5,249 nt of DNA from Zoogloeaceae bacterium. GTDB lineage: Bacteria; Pseudomonadota; Gammaproteobacteria; Burkholderiales; Rhodocyclaceae. Location of the stretch: the NCBI GenBank assembly GCA_031273145.1, contig JAISSL010000059.1, positions 1 through 5,249 on the forward strand. Direction: 5' to 3'. Below are positions 5,226 through 5,249 of the stretch, piece by piece. The notes beneath the pieces are model-generated. The model made no database searches. It saw nothing but the letters and a program-made list of their open reading frames with translations, and had not been told where the DNA came from. A program made the position numbers and the translations under genes. Every line of letters begins with the position of its first letter. Position 1 is the first letter of the stretch.

Positions 5226-5249
5226 GCTTTTGATGTGGGCGCGGCGCGG

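Overview
The window reads as a chromosomal segment of a Gram-negative proteobacterium, most likely a betaproteobacterium. GC content is moderate to high by eye, with Shine-Dalgarno starts. The gene content is an inner-membrane LTA-synthase-type sulfatase protein, a secreted Sel1-repeat protein and a HigBA-type toxin-antitoxin pair. The lineage is an inference from gene style, not from a marker gene.

Layout: (1) 1-113 is the 3' end of an unidentified + strand gene, closed by a strong intrinsic terminator at 143-175. (2) 226-1249 holds a consensus -10 box, a short dyad and a 319-residue membrane-anchored or secreted cysteine-rich protein that I cannot name with certainty. Its middle part resembles DUF3617-type periplasmic proteins, and its tail contains two four-cysteine clusters. 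(3) 1286-1873, on the minus strand, is a compact higB-higA type II toxin-antitoxin operon (toxin first, 12 bp between genes), convergent with the cysteine-rich gene. (4) 1936-1955 is an imperfect palindrome in the divergent space between higB and the next gene. (5) 2037-4094 encodes a five-helix membrane protein with an extracytoplasmic alkaline-phosphatase-fold domain of the LtaS/OpgB type. (6) 4215-5225 encodes an exported protein built almost wholly of 36-residue Sel1-like repeats (eight full, one partial).

Functionally, the + strand genes all look directed to the envelope: an anchored cysteine-rich protein, a membrane phospho-head-group transferase and a periplasmic Sel1 scaffold. They have separate intergenic regions of 120 bp or more, so they are neighbours rather than a demonstrated operon. 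The toxin-antitoxin pair lies between them as an oppositely oriented accessory unit. I see no RNA gene, CRISPR array, insertion sequence or attachment site. The least explained items are the cysteine-rich protein and the two-repeat higher-order periodicity inside the Sel1 array. I see no convincing evidence of a wholly new multi-gene system.
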